Positions 1 through 9,490 of a stretch of 64,000 bases of DNA are shown piece after piece (within the stretch, counting starts at the first letter, position 1; every line of letters starts with the position of its first letter). The DNA is from Acidobacteria bacterium RIFCSPLOWO2_12_FULL_68_19. Its GTDB lineage: Bacteria > Acidobacteriota > Vicinamibacteria > Vicinamibacterales > UBA2999. The position numbers and the translations under genes are program-made. The notes beneath the pieces were generated by a model. That model did no database searches and was not told the DNA's origin. It saw only the letters and a program-made list of their open reading frames with translations. The stretch covers positions 62,001 to 126,000 of the forward strand of contig MELF01000049.1 of assembly GCA_001767525.1 (NCBI GenBank). The letters run 5' to 3'.

Positions 1-333
1 CCCACGCTGCGCGCGCTGCCCGAGGTGGTGGCGGCGGTCGGCGGCCGCGTGGAGGTCCTGATGGACGGCGGCATCCGCAGCGGCGCCGACGTGGTCAAGG
101 CGCTGTGTCTCGGCGCGCGGGCCGTGCTGGTGGGCCGGGCGTACGCATATGGCCTGGGCGCCGCTGGCGCGCCCGGCGTCGCCCGCGCGCTGGAGATCCT
201 GCGTGAGGATCTCGTGCGCACGCTCACCCTGCTGGGGTGCCCGTCTATCCCCGAGCTCGGGCCGTCCTATGTCGACGTGCCCGCCGACTGGCGACTACGT
301 CGTCAGGACAATCTTGCCGATGTGCTCGCTTGA
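1..333 (+). CDS. FMN-dependent alpha-hydroxy-acid dehydrogenase, C-terminal end (partial)
   Basis: Only the last 110 or so residues are present; the gene begins upstream of the window. The visible part has the glycine-rich phosphate-binding strand of the FMN TIM barrel (LMDGGIRSGADVVKAL), then GARAVLVGRAYAYGL and a C-terminal helix region ending LLGCPSI, all typical of the lactate / glycolate oxidase family (L-lactate dehydrogenase LldD, lactate 2-monooxygenase, mandelate dehydrogenase). These flavoenzymes oxidise an alpha-hydroxy acid to the 2-oxo acid. The substrate cannot be told from this end of the protein. Its last 39 bases overlap the convergent quinone oxidoreductase gene. Confidence 0.9.
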   Translation, partial: PTLRALPEVVAAVGGRVEVLMDGGIRSGADVVKALCLGARAVLVGRAYAYGLGAAGAPGVARALEILREDLVRTLTLLGCPSIPELGPSYVDVPADWRLRRQDNLADVLA

Positions 334-1275
334 TTCCATCAGCCGGTGCGCCGCCGCCGCCTCGCGCAGCGGAAAGGTGCGGTAGACGATCGGCCGGACA
401 CGGCCCGTCTCCAACAGGGGCCAGACCTCGCGGCGAAGCGCCGCCGCAATCGCGCCTTTGTCCTCGACCGACCGCGGACGCAGCGTGGAGCCGGTGATCG
501 TCAGGCGCCGGCGCAGCACCGTACCGAGATCGATCGGCGCCTGCGCCGCGCCGCCCATCAGCCCGATCTGCACGAGCCGTCCGTCGACCGCCAGCGCCGC
601 GAGGTTGCGCGCGAGGTACTCGCCGCCGATGTGGTCGAGCACCAGGTCGACGCCGCGCCCGGCGGTGCGCTCCTTGACCACGGCGAGGAACTCCTCGGTG
701 CGGTAGTTGATGCCGCGCTCGGCGCCGAGCGCTTCCACGGCGCGGCACTTCTCGTCGGTGCCCGCGGTCGCGAAGACCCGCGCTCCGCGGGCGACGGCGA
801 GCTGGACCGCGGTCGTGCCGATCCCGCTCGTGCCGCCGTGGACGAGCGCCGACTCTCCCGCCACGAGCCGGCCGCGCTCGAACACGTTGGTCCAGACGGT
901 GAAGAAGGTCTCCGGGATGGCGGCTGCGGCCACCAGGTCGAGCGGGCCCGGCACGGGCAGACATTGCGGCGCCGGCGCGACGCACCGTGTGGCGTAGCCG
1001 CCGCCGGCGACGAGCGCGCACACGCGATCGCCCACGCGCCACCCGTCGACGCCGGCGCCGAGCGCGACGACCGTACCGGCCACCTCGAGCCCAGGAATGT
1101 CGCTCGCCCCCGGCGGCGGCGGATATCCCCCGCGCCGCTGGAGCACGTCCGGGCGATTCACCCCGGCGGCAGCCACCGCAATCAGCACCTCGCCGGCGCC
1201 CGGCGCCGGGTCCGGCCGCTCTGCCGGCGTCAGCACCTCCGGCCCGCCCGGAGACGTCATTTCCACGCAGATCAT
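295..1275 (-). CDS. NAD(P)H quinone oxidoreductase, zinc-independent MDR family (PIG3/QorA type)
   Basis: A 326-residue medium-chain reductase. The N-terminal GroES-like domain has AAGVNRPDVLQRRGGY (about 37-51) and PGLEVAG; the Rossmann domain carries HGGTSGIGTTAVQLA (about 146-160), the NADPH-binding loop. No structural or catalytic zinc cysteines are evident, as expected for quinone oxidoreductases of the PIG3/Qor group, which reduce quinones or enones with NADPH in the cytosol. I chose ATG 1275 because the family starts with M-x-x-x-E-x-x-x-P-G-G-P-E and a GGAG lies about 8 bases upstream; a GTG at 1287 is also possible. It follows the SDR gene on the same strand. Confidence 0.88.
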   Translation of the reverse strand: MICVEMTSPGGPEVLTPAERPDPAPGAGEVLIAVAAAGVNRPDVLQRRGGYPPPPGASDIPGLEVAGTVVALGAGVDGWRVGDRVCALVAGGGYATRCVAPAPQCLPVPGPLDLVAAAAIPETFFTVWTNVFERGRLVAGESALVHGGTSGIGTTAVQLAVARGARVFATAGTDEKCRAVEALGAERGINYRTEEFLAVVKERTAGRGVDLVLDHIGGEYLARNLAALAVDGRLVQIGLMGGAAQAPIDLGTVLRRRLTITGSTLRPRSVEDKGAIAAALRREVWPLLETGRVRPIVYRTFPLREAAAAHRLMESSEHIGKIVLTT

Positions 1276-1353
1276 GTCCACTCCCACGCACCAACTCCCA
1301 ACGCCACGCCTGGGAGCGCGGCGTCGAGGGTTGGGACAGACGGCTGGCGACGC

Positions 1354-2370
1354 TTACACCTGGTACCGGTCCTTGATGGTTGGAATCAGGTACTCGTCGA
1401 AGGCGTGCGCGAAGTCATAGCGCGGTTGAAAGCCCCAGTCGCGCCGCGCCGCCGAATCGTCCACGTCCGTCGGCCAGGAGTCGATGATCCGCTGTCGCTT
1501 CTCGTCCACGTGCCACGTGATCGCCGCGCGCGGGAACGCCCGAGACACGACGTCGCAGATCTGTCCGGCCGTGGGGCTGAACGCCGTCAGGTTGTACGCC
1601 GTCCTCGTCAGCCGCTCGCGCGGCACCGAGGCGAGATCGATGAGCGCGTCGATCGCGTCTGGCATCGCCATGAACGGAATGCGCGTGTCGGGTCGAACGA
1701 AGCAGGCGTACGGCTTCCCTTTCGCGGCGGCATGAATCATCTCTGGCGCGTAGTCGGAGGTGCCGCCGGACGGCTGCGTCACGGCCGAAATCAGTCCGGG
1801 AAAGCGGACCGACCGGAAATCGACGCGGCCCGCCGGCGGATCGGCCGCCAGCTGCTTGTAGTGGCGGGCGTAGTAGCGCCCGAGCTGCTCGCAGTACAGC
1901 TTGTTGCACCCGTACATGGTCGTCGGCGTGTTCCACTCGTCCTCGCGCACGAGCCCGGCCCGCATCTTCGTCGCCAGATCGGGCAGTCCGTATGCGGCGA
2001 TGGACGACGGATAGAGGAACACCACCGGGCGGCCGTGGGACTGCCCCTCGAGGTGGGCGAATTCGAGCAGCGTGAGCGTCCCTTCGACGTTGACGTGGTG
2101 CGCGGTCGTCGGCGTGAACTCCGCGCGGGTCGAGAGCAGCGCCGCGAGATGGAAGACCAGGTCGATCTCGAACTCCGCGAGAATCCGCTCGAGCAGGCCC
2201 CGATCGGTCACCGAGCCGGTGACCTCGCGGCGGACGAGCCGCGCCAGCGCCGGTTCGAGCGGCAGCACGTCGAGCGTGACAATCGAGCGCTCCTCGGCCG
2301 CGAGCCGCGCGAGCAGCCCGTGGCCGATCTCGCCGTTGGCACCTGTCACCAGGACAGATGTGGCGCGCAT
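1354..2370 (-). CDS. NAD-dependent SDR/epimerase, SDR-type L-threonine 3-dehydrogenase-like
   Basis: A 338-residue extended short-chain dehydrogenase. The Rossmann motif GANGEIG is at 10-16, a YPSS segment at about 120-123 supplies the catalytic Ser, and Y153-x-x-x-K157 is the catalytic pair. The segment RSVRFPGLIS followed by a GGTSDYA motif and the C-terminal IIDSWP stretch are hallmarks of the SDR-type L-threonine 3-dehydrogenases, which make 2-amino-3-oxobutyrate from threonine, rather than of sugar epimerases. The threonine assignment rests on these remembered motifs; a related UDP-sugar epimerase cannot be excluded. It lies between the quinone oxidoreductase and the ABC exporter, all on the minus strand. 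Confidence 0.82.
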   Translation of the reverse strand: MRATSVLVTGANGEIGHGLLARLAAEERSIVTLDVLPLEPALARLVRREVTGSVTDRGLLERILAEFEIDLVFHLAALLSTRAEFTPTTAHHVNVEGTLTLLEFAHLEGQSHGRPVVFLYPSSIAAYGLPDLATKMRAGLVREDEWNTPTTMYGCNKLYCEQLGRYYARHYKQLAADPPAGRVDFRSVRFPGLISAVTQPSGGTSDYAPEMIHAAAKGKPYACFVRPDTRIPFMAMPDAIDALIDLASVPRERLTRTAYNLTAFSPTAGQICDVVSRAFPRAAITWHVDEKRQRIIDSWPTDVDDSAARRDWGFQPRYDFAHAFDEYLIPTIKDRYQV

Positions 2371-2440
2371 GGGTTATGGCGAATCGCCGTCGAGCAGATC
2401 GCCGAGGCCGCCCGGTGCTGCAGTGGCATCCCTCCTCCGT

Positions 2441-4351
2441 CTACAACGCCGTGCCCACCCGAGGCGGCGACATGACCGGCTTGTCCGGCTCCGGCGTGAA
2501 GTCCTCACCCGGGTTGATGAACCGATCGGTCTCGAACCGGTACTGCTTGTCGTGGAGCTGCCGGTAGCGTCCGTTGAGCTCGAGCAGCTCGGCGTGCGTT
2601 CCGCGCTCGACGATCTCGCCGTCCTCGAGCACCAGGATCTGGTCGGCGCTGCGGATCGTGGACAGGCGATGGGCGATGACGAACGTCGTGCGGCCCGACC
2701 GCAGGCGTCGCAGCCCGTCCTGGATCATCTGCTCGCTTTCGCTGTCGAGGCTCGATGTCGCTTCGTCCAGGATGAGAATCCGCGGGTCGGCCAGAATCGC
2801 GCGGGCAATCGAGACCCGCTGGCGCTGTCCCCCAGAGAGCTTGATCCCGCGCTCACCGACCACTGTCTGATAGCCGTCGGGGAATCGCTCGATGAACTCC
2901 TCGCAGTGCGCGACGCGGCACGCGTCCTTGATCTCGGCAAGCGTCGCGCCGGGTCTTGCGTATCCGACATTCTCCGCAATCGAGCCATCGAACAGGAAGT
3001 TGTCCTGCAGCACCGACGCCAGCTGCTCGCGGTAGTCGATCAGCTTCATCTCCGCCAGATCGCAGCCGTCGACGAGGACGCGCCCCTCGGTGGGGCGATT
3101 GAACGCCATCACCAGGCTGATGAGCGTGCTCTTGCCCGAACCGCTCGACCCGACCAGCGCCGTCGTGGTGCCGGGCGCCGCGCGGAACGACACGCCGCGC
3201 AGCACCGGCTGGCCTGGCGTGTACTCGAACCAGACGCTCTCGAACGCCACCTCGCCGGTGATGCGATCGAAGGGACGACGACTCGAGTCTTCGTCGATCT
3301 CCGTCGGCATATCGAGAATCTCGCGGATGCGGTCGAGGCCGGCGATCGCCTCGGTAATCTGCGTGCCAATCGACGCAATCGACACGAGCGGGGCCGCGAC
3401 GAGCCCGATGAAGAAGATGTACATGATGAGGTCGCCCAGCGTCATCTCGCCCGCGATGATCGCGCGGCCGCCGAGCCAGATCATCAGCACGCCGATGATG
3501 CCGACGACGACCGTGCTGCCGGCGGTCGTGGCCGAGACGCCGGTCATCGACTTCGCGACGTTGCGGAGCAGCCGGTGCGCGCCCTTCGCGAAGACGATCG
3601 CCTCACGGTGCTCCGCCGTGTACGACTTGACGACGCGGATGCCGCCGAGCGCCTCGGTCAGACGGCCGGTGACTTCGGCGTTGATCTTGCCGCGCTCGCG
3701 GAAGAGCGGGCGCAGCGTCCTGAACGCATGGGCCATGCCGCCGCCGAACGCCCCGAGCACGAGCAGCGTCATGGCCGTCAGCCGCCAGTTCAGCCAGAAC
3801 AGCACGGCCATGCCCATGACGGCGGTCACGACGCCGCCGGCGAGTTGCACGAGGCCCGTGCCGACGAGGTTCCGGATGCCTTCGGCGTCGGTCATGATGC
3901 GCGACACGAGCGCGCCGGTCTGCGTCGAATCGAAGTAGCGGATCGGCAGGCGCATCACCCGCGCCTGGACGCGCTTGCGCATCTCGGTGATGGCGCGCTG
4001 GGCGGCAACGCCGAGGATCTGCGACAGCGAGAACGCCGTCACGGCCTGGACGACCGTGGCGGCGCCGGCAGCCAGGGCGATCGGGAAGAGCAGGTCGGTC
4101 CGACCGCGGCCGATCACCTCGTCGATCAGCCACTTGGACGAGGCGGGCAGCACGAGGCCCGACACGCGGCCGACGAGCATGAGCACGAGGCCGAGGCCGA
4201 GCCGCCGGCGGTGTGTCCACAGCAGCGCGCGCGCCTCACGCCACGCGGCCGAGGCGGACGTTCGCCGCTTTCGGTCGGCGTCGGTCCCGAGCGTCCCGAC
4301 GATGCTGCGGCCCGACTTCTCGCCCGTGCGCATCCCGTGAAAGTTCACCAT
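2441..4351 (-). CDS. ABC transporter, fused permease and ATPase (MsbA-like exporter)
   Basis: A half-transporter of about 636 residues that should act as a homodimer in the inner membrane. A six-helix transmembrane domain occupies about 45-345; the nucleotide-binding domain has Walker A GSSGSGKST (about 401), signature LSGGQRQR (about 505) and Walker B ILILDEATSSLD (about 525), plus the H-loop in FVIAHRLST. Length and order match MsbA/lipid or multidrug exporters; the cargo is unknown. Start candidates are ATG 4351, ATG 4333 and TTG 4360; none has a strong ribosome-binding site. The gene is divergent from apaG, with only about 23 bp between them for both promoters. Confidence 0.9.
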   Translation of the reverse strand: MVNFHGMRTGEKSGRSIVGTLGTDADRKRRTSASAAWREARALLWTHRRRLGLGLVLMLVGRVSGLVLPASSKWLIDEVIGRGRTDLLFPIALAAGAATVVQAVTAFSLSQILGVAAQRAITEMRKRVQARVMRLPIRYFDSTQTGALVSRIMTDAEGIRNLVGTGLVQLAGGVVTAVMGMAVLFWLNWRLTAMTLLVLGAFGGGMAHAFRTLRPLFRERGKINAEVTGRLTEALGGIRVVKSYTAEHREAIVFAKGAHRLLRNVAKSMTGVSATTAGSTVVVGIIGVLMIWLGGRAIIAGEMTLGDLIMYIFFIGLVAAPLVSIASIGTQITEAIAGLDRIREILDMPTEIDEDSSRRPFDRITGEVAFESVWFEYTPGQPVLRGVSFRAAPGTTTALVGSSGSGKSTLISLVMAFNRPTEGRVLVDGCDLAEMKLIDYREQLASVLQDNFLFDGSIAENVGYARPGATLAEIKDACRVAHCEEFIERFPDGYQTVVGERGIKLSGGQRQRVSIARAILADPRILILDEATSSLDSESEQMIQDGLRRLRSGRTTFVIAHRLSTIRSADQILVLEDGEIVERGTHAELLELNGRYRQLHDKQYRFETDRFINPGEDFTPEPDKPVMSPPRVGTAL

Positions 4352-4374
4352 GCCATACAATTCAGTTGGTGGTC

Positions 4375-4758
4375 ATGAGCGACACGACGACGCGGGGCAT
4401 CCGGATTCAGGTCGAGAGCACGTATCTCGCCGACCAGAGTTCTCCCCGCGACGGCCGCTATCTGTTCGCGTACCACGTTCGCATTTCCAACGTCGGCTCC
4501 GACACCGCACAGCTCGTCTCTCGTGAATGGATCATCACGAGCGCAGAAGGCGAGGTCGAGCGCGTGAAGGGCCCGGGCGTCGTCGGCGAGCAGCCGGTGC
4601 TGGCGCCCGGCACCTCGTTCGAATACACCAGCTATTGTCCGCTGAAGACCCCGGTCGGGTCGATGCAGGGCAGCTATCAGATGCTGACCTCGGGCGGCGA
4701 GACGTTCGACGCCGGCATCGCGCCGTTCACCCTCGCCGCGCCGCACGCCCTGCACTGA
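4375..4758 (+). CDS. apaG: ApaG domain protein (Co2+/Mg2+ efflux-associated)
   Basis: A 127-residue protein matching ApaG over its full length: the immunoglobulin-like fold with GIRIQVESTYL, a YRFAYHVRISN-like segment, SREWIITSAEGEVERVKGPG, and the C-terminal YTSYCPLKTPVGSMQGSYQM. Bacterial ApaG proteins are small cytosolic beta-sandwich proteins linked genetically to Co2+ resistance and Mg2+ efflux; the biochemical role is unsettled. ATG 4375 gives the usual length; longer upstream frames overlap the divergent ABC exporter and are not credible. It faces the convergent UbiD gene. Confidence 0.95.
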   Translation: MSDTTTRGIRIQVESTYLADQSSPRDGRYLFAYHVRISNVGSDTAQLVSREWIITSAEGEVERVKGPGVVGEQPVLAPGTSFEYTSYCPLKTPVGSMQGSYQMLTSGGETFDAGIAPFTLAAPHALH

Positions 4759-4759
4759 A

Positions 4760-4786
4760 CCGGGGGCCGTCACCAGAGGCCCCGGG
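4760..4786. terminator. Possible bidirectional terminator between apaG and ubiD-like gene
   Basis: A GC-rich inverted repeat (CCGGGGGCC and GGCCCCGGG around a 9-base loop) begins just after the apaG stop and lies before the stop of the convergent decarboxylase gene. About six pairs are contiguous, with no T-run, so it is a weak candidate. Confidence 0.35.
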
Positions 4787-4799
4787 CACATGGACTCGG

Positions 4800-6596
4800 T
4801 CAGTCCAGATGCCCCCGCTCCGCGTCGCCCATCTCGACCGTCCCTGAGGGGAAGTACTCCTTCCACCGAGTGGTGACGCGCCGCGCGACGGTGTCGCCGC
4901 ACACCAGCTCTTTGGGAAATCCGGGCTTCAATCGGGCGTCGATGACCACCGGCGCCCGGTACGCGATGTGATTGCGGACGACCCGGCGCTCGGCCGCGTG
5001 GATATCCGCCGCCGGTTCGAACCGTGTGAAGGTCGTCCAGAGAAAATTCATCGCGCTGGCCGCCGCGCGCGCGGGCTCGTCGGTGAGCACCACCAGCAGC
5101 CAGCCCTCGAAGGCCCCGTCGGAGGCCAGCCGGGCCGCCGCCGACGGCTCCGAGGCATACGGCGGCGCGCCCACTACCAGGCACCCGGCGCAGAACACCC
5201 GCACGTCGGTCACGCCGGCGGGAACGGCGCCGCTGAACTGCCGCGGCAGCGTTCGCACCGGATCGCCGAGCCCCAGCCACACGCCCTTGGACCCACGGTT
5301 GATCGCCGGACCGGTGTAGTCGAGCGTGTCCATCGACAGGTTCGAGAGCACGTACAGATCCGTCTCGGGGTTGGTGCGCGCCAGGATGTGCTCGAGGGTG
5401 GCCGGAAAATCGCGGACGTCCACGTAGCGGTCGGTCACGAGCAGGAACTTCGTGAGCGATAACTGCCCCTCTCCGAGAATCCGGAATGCGCTCGCCATCG
5501 CTTCGCGCGGATAGCGCTGCTTCACCACGGCCGCGGCCAGGGCGTGATAGCCGGTCTCGCCGTACGACCAGAGCTTCTCCACGGCCGGCATCACGAGCGG
5601 AAACAGCGGCGACAGCAGCTCCTGCAGCAGATCGCCGACGTAGAAGTCCTCCTGCCGCGGTTTGCCGACCACCGTCGCCGGACAGATCGCGTCGGCCCGG
5701 TGCGCAACGACCTGCAGCTCGAACACCGGATAGTCGTGCTGCAGCGAGTAGTAGCCGTAATGGTCGCCGAACGGCCCCTCGGGCCGGCGAAGGTGCGGCG
5801 GCACGTCGCCAACCAGCGCGAACTCCGCGGTCGCGACGAGCGGATGCGGTCCGTGGCCGTGGACCTGGGGCAGACGCTCGCCCGCCAGCAGCGAGGCGAG
5901 CAGCAGCTCGGGCACGTTTTCCGGCAGCGGCGCCACGGCGGACAGGATGAGCGCCGGCGGACCGCCCAGGAACACGGTTGCCGGCAGAGGCTGTCCCCGC
6001 GCCTCGGCGACCGCGTAGTGGAAGCCGCCGCCCTTGCCGATCTGCCAGTGCATGCCGGTGGTCCTCGGCCCGTGCACCTGCATCCGGTACAAGCCGAGGT
6101 TGTGCCCGCGACGGTCGGGGTGGGTCGTATAGACCAGTGGAAGCGTGATGAAGGGGCCGCCGTCCTCCGGCCAGCACGTCAGGACGGGGAGCCGGTCGAG
6201 GCCAAGACTCCGCGATGTCCGCTCGACGACCGGGCCCTTCGCAACGCGGCGGGTGCCGACTTTGAGGAGCTCGAGGCCGACGTCCCGGGCGCTCCACAGC
6301 CCCGGGAGGCTTGGCGGCAGCAGCGTCTCCACGAGCTGGGCGAGGCGCCGCACCAGACGCATGGGGCGCTCGCCGAAGGCGAGCTCCGCGCGCCGCGCGG
6401 TGCCGAACAGATTCGTGACGAGCCGGAAGTCGGACCCCGCGACGTTGGTGAAGAGCAGCGCCGGCCCGCCGGCGGCGACCACGCGGCGGTGAATCTCCGC
6501 GATTTCCAGGTACGGATCGACCGGCGCCTCCACCGTGACGAGGTCGTCGGCACGGCGGAGGTGCTCGATGAACGCGCGGAGGTCTGGGAACGACAC
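4800..6596 (-). CDS. UbiD-family (prenyl-FMN-dependent) decarboxylase
   Basis: A 598-residue protein with UbiD family features along its length: N-terminal DLRAFIEHLRRADDLVTV, GGPALLFTNV, the central GPFGDHYGYYS active-site region, and the C-terminal SNLSMDTLDYTGPAINRGSKG. UbiD enzymes use prenylated FMN made by UbiX to decarboxylate aromatic or conjugated acids, for example in ubiquinone or menaquinone synthesis. The substrate here is unknown and no UbiX partner is visible in the window. Translation probably starts at GTG 6596, which directly abuts the TAG of the DinB-family gene upstream, suggesting translational coupling. Confidence 0.9.
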   Translation of the reverse strand: MSFPDLRAFIEHLRRADDLVTVEAPVDPYLEIAEIHRRVVAAGGPALLFTNVAGSDFRLVTNLFGTARRAELAFGERPMRLVRRLAQLVETLLPPSLPGLWSARDVGLELLKVGTRRVAKGPVVERTSRSLGLDRLPVLTCWPEDGGPFITLPLVYTTHPDRRGHNLGLYRMQVHGPRTTGMHWQIGKGGGFHYAVAEARGQPLPATVFLGGPPALILSAVAPLPENVPELLLASLLAGERLPQVHGHGPHPLVATAEFALVGDVPPHLRRPEGPFGDHYGYYSLQHDYPVFELQVVAHRADAICPATVVGKPRQEDFYVGDLLQELLSPLFPLVMPAVEKLWSYGETGYHALAAAVVKQRYPREAMASAFRILGEGQLSLTKFLLVTDRYVDVRDFPATLEHILARTNPETDLYVLSNLSMDTLDYTGPAINRGSKGVWLGLGDPVRTLPRQFSGAVPAGVTDVRVFCAGCLVVGAPPYASEPSAAARLASDGAFEGWLLVVLTDEPARAAASAMNFLWTTFTRFEPAADIHAAERRVVRNHIAYRAPVVIDARLKPGFPKELVCGDTVARRVTTRWKEYFPSGTVEMGDAERGHLD

Positions 6597-7115
6597 CTAG
6601 CTGGTGGCGGCCATCGGCTCGTCGGCGCTGCCGCCGTAGATGGCTGGCACCTTCGACCCCATCGCGCGGAGGTAGGAGGCGAGCTGGCCGCGGTGGTGGA
6701 TGCCGTGATTGTTCGCCAGGACGAGGAAACTCGCGGCCGGCTGCTGCATCATGCCGAAGAAGTCGACGACCGTGGCGAGCTTCTCGCCCGGCGTCGAGCG
6801 AAGCCGCTCGATGCGCCGCGGGAACTCGCGTGTGTAGAACGCCACGACGTCGGCGACGGACGTGAAGCCAGCCGCCATCTTCTTCTCGGCGTCGGGATCG
6901 AAACTGAACGCGCCGTCGCAGATGCTGTCGATAAACCAGGTATCGCCGAGGGCCAGATGGGTGGCCAGCTCCCACGCCGTCCGCGACTTCTCATCCGGCT
7001 TGTAGTCGCGCCGCGCGTCCGGCACCGCCGCCAGCACTTTGCACGTCGCCTGACACTCGTTCTCCATGGCCTTGGCGAAGAAGTCCGCCAGGAACCGGGC
7101 CTGTTCAGCATTCAT
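6597..7115 (-). CDS. DinB-superfamily protein (four-helix bundle, DUF664/DfsB-like)
   Basis: A 172-residue protein predicted to be a DinB/YfiT-type four-helix bundle with a metal site. The candidate ligands are the His in ATHLALGD and the two His in NNHGIHHRGQLASYLR; this last segment is the family signature. Members include thiol-dependent S-transferases, but most are uncharacterised. The start at ATG 7115 is set by a GGAGG about 7 bases upstream. It sits between ettA and the UbiD-like gene, and its stop directly abuts the next start. Confidence 0.85.
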   Translation of the reverse strand: MNAEQARFLADFFAKAMENECQATCKVLAAVPDARRDYKPDEKSRTAWELATHLALGDTWFIDSICDGAFSFDPDAEKKMAAGFTSVADVVAFYTREFPRRIERLRSTPGEKLATVVDFFGMMQQPAASFLVLANNHGIHHRGQLASYLRAMGSKVPAIYGGSADEPMAATS

Positions 7116-7133
7116 GGCATCCTCCAACCGAAT

Positions 7134-8804
<1,671 letters not shown>

Positions 8805-8832
8805 CGCTCTCCGTGTGGGTCCCGAATCTGCG

Positions 8833-8841
8833 AGTATACCA
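8833..8841 (-). promoter_or_regulatory. Extended -10 promoter of ettA
   Basis: On the minus strand the sequence reads TGGTATACT, a good extended -10 element (TGn plus TATACT). The predicted start is near 8826, giving a leader of about 22 bases containing the GGAG site of ettA. No clear -35 box is present, as is usual for extended -10 promoters. Confidence 0.55.
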
Positions 8842-8893
8842 AGCGCGCCCGCCGTCGCGGCCGTGGGCCACGGTCGCGGCTGAAGCCGAACGC

Positions 8894-9196
8894 TCAGTAC
8901 CGGCGATTCGCCCTGCTCGAGGATCCGCGCGAGATGGCCCCGGAGACGGCACAGCAGCCGGGGCCGGCGTAGCGTTCGGCGAGCTGTGCGCGCACGAAGC
9001 GTTGATGGTTGGTCGCCGCGGAGTCGATGAGGTGTCCCAGGATCTCCTTCTTGACCCAGCTGCCGGAGCCGCGCGGTACGGCGACGTTCGCCTCGGTGAG
9101 GACGCGCAGCGCCACGAGCGCCACGTCCACGTCCGATTGCAACTCGTTGGCGAGCGCCCTCAGCGGAGGTAGCTCACGTCCGGGCGAGGCTGACAA
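8894..9196 (-). pseudogene. Decayed DinB-family gene (5' portion plus scrambled tail)
   Basis: The frame reads clearly as a DinB-like protein up to [30 protein letters not shown], a signature segment of this family. It then breaks into unrelated residues and stops at about 100 residues, against about 150-170 for the family. In the next frame, just downstream, a segment reading [11 protein letters not shown] resembles the last helix of DinB proteins. I infer a deletion or frameshift removing the middle. The frame overlaps the PepSY-like lipoprotein gene upstream by 23 bases and has only a TTG start. A live short protein is possible but unlikely. Confidence 0.6.
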
Positions 9197-9461
9197 TGCT
9201 GCCGGTACGCCGGTCGATCTCCACCACGACCGTCTCGAACAGCCCCGGCGGCTGGCCGGGCAGGCGGCCGGCCAGGGTGACCCGCCAGACCGGCGTCATC
9301 CCGGACGTCCCCCGGACCGCCTCGACGCGATCGGGGGTGAAGGAGACCTCCTTGCGCGCAATGTCGATGGCATGCTCCCGGCTGATCTCCGTCGCGGCGG
9401 GGCGGCCGGCACAGGAAGCCGCCGCGACGAGCGCCAACACCAGCACGCCTGAGCGAAGCAC
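9174..9461 (-). CDS. Small PepSY-like lipoprotein
   Basis: A 95-residue protein with a lipoprotein signal (hydrophobic LVLALVAAASC, lipobox A-A-S-C near residue 17) followed by one PepSY-like unit: EHAIDIARKEVSFTPDRVEAV, PVWRVTLAG and a C-terminal strand VVVEIDRRTGSIVSL. PepSY modules are small periplasmic or surface domains, often inhibitory to peptidases. It would be anchored in the envelope; its partner is unknown. The start is GTG 9461, without a clear Shine-Dalgarno. Confidence 0.6.
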   Translation of the reverse strand: MLRSGVLVLALVAAASCAGRPAATEISREHAIDIARKEVSFTPDRVEAVRGTSGMTPVWRVTLAGRLPGQPPGLFETVVVEIDRRTGSIVSLART

Positions 9462-9490
9462 GGAGGGGCGAGGCCTCTCGCGGGCGCGGG

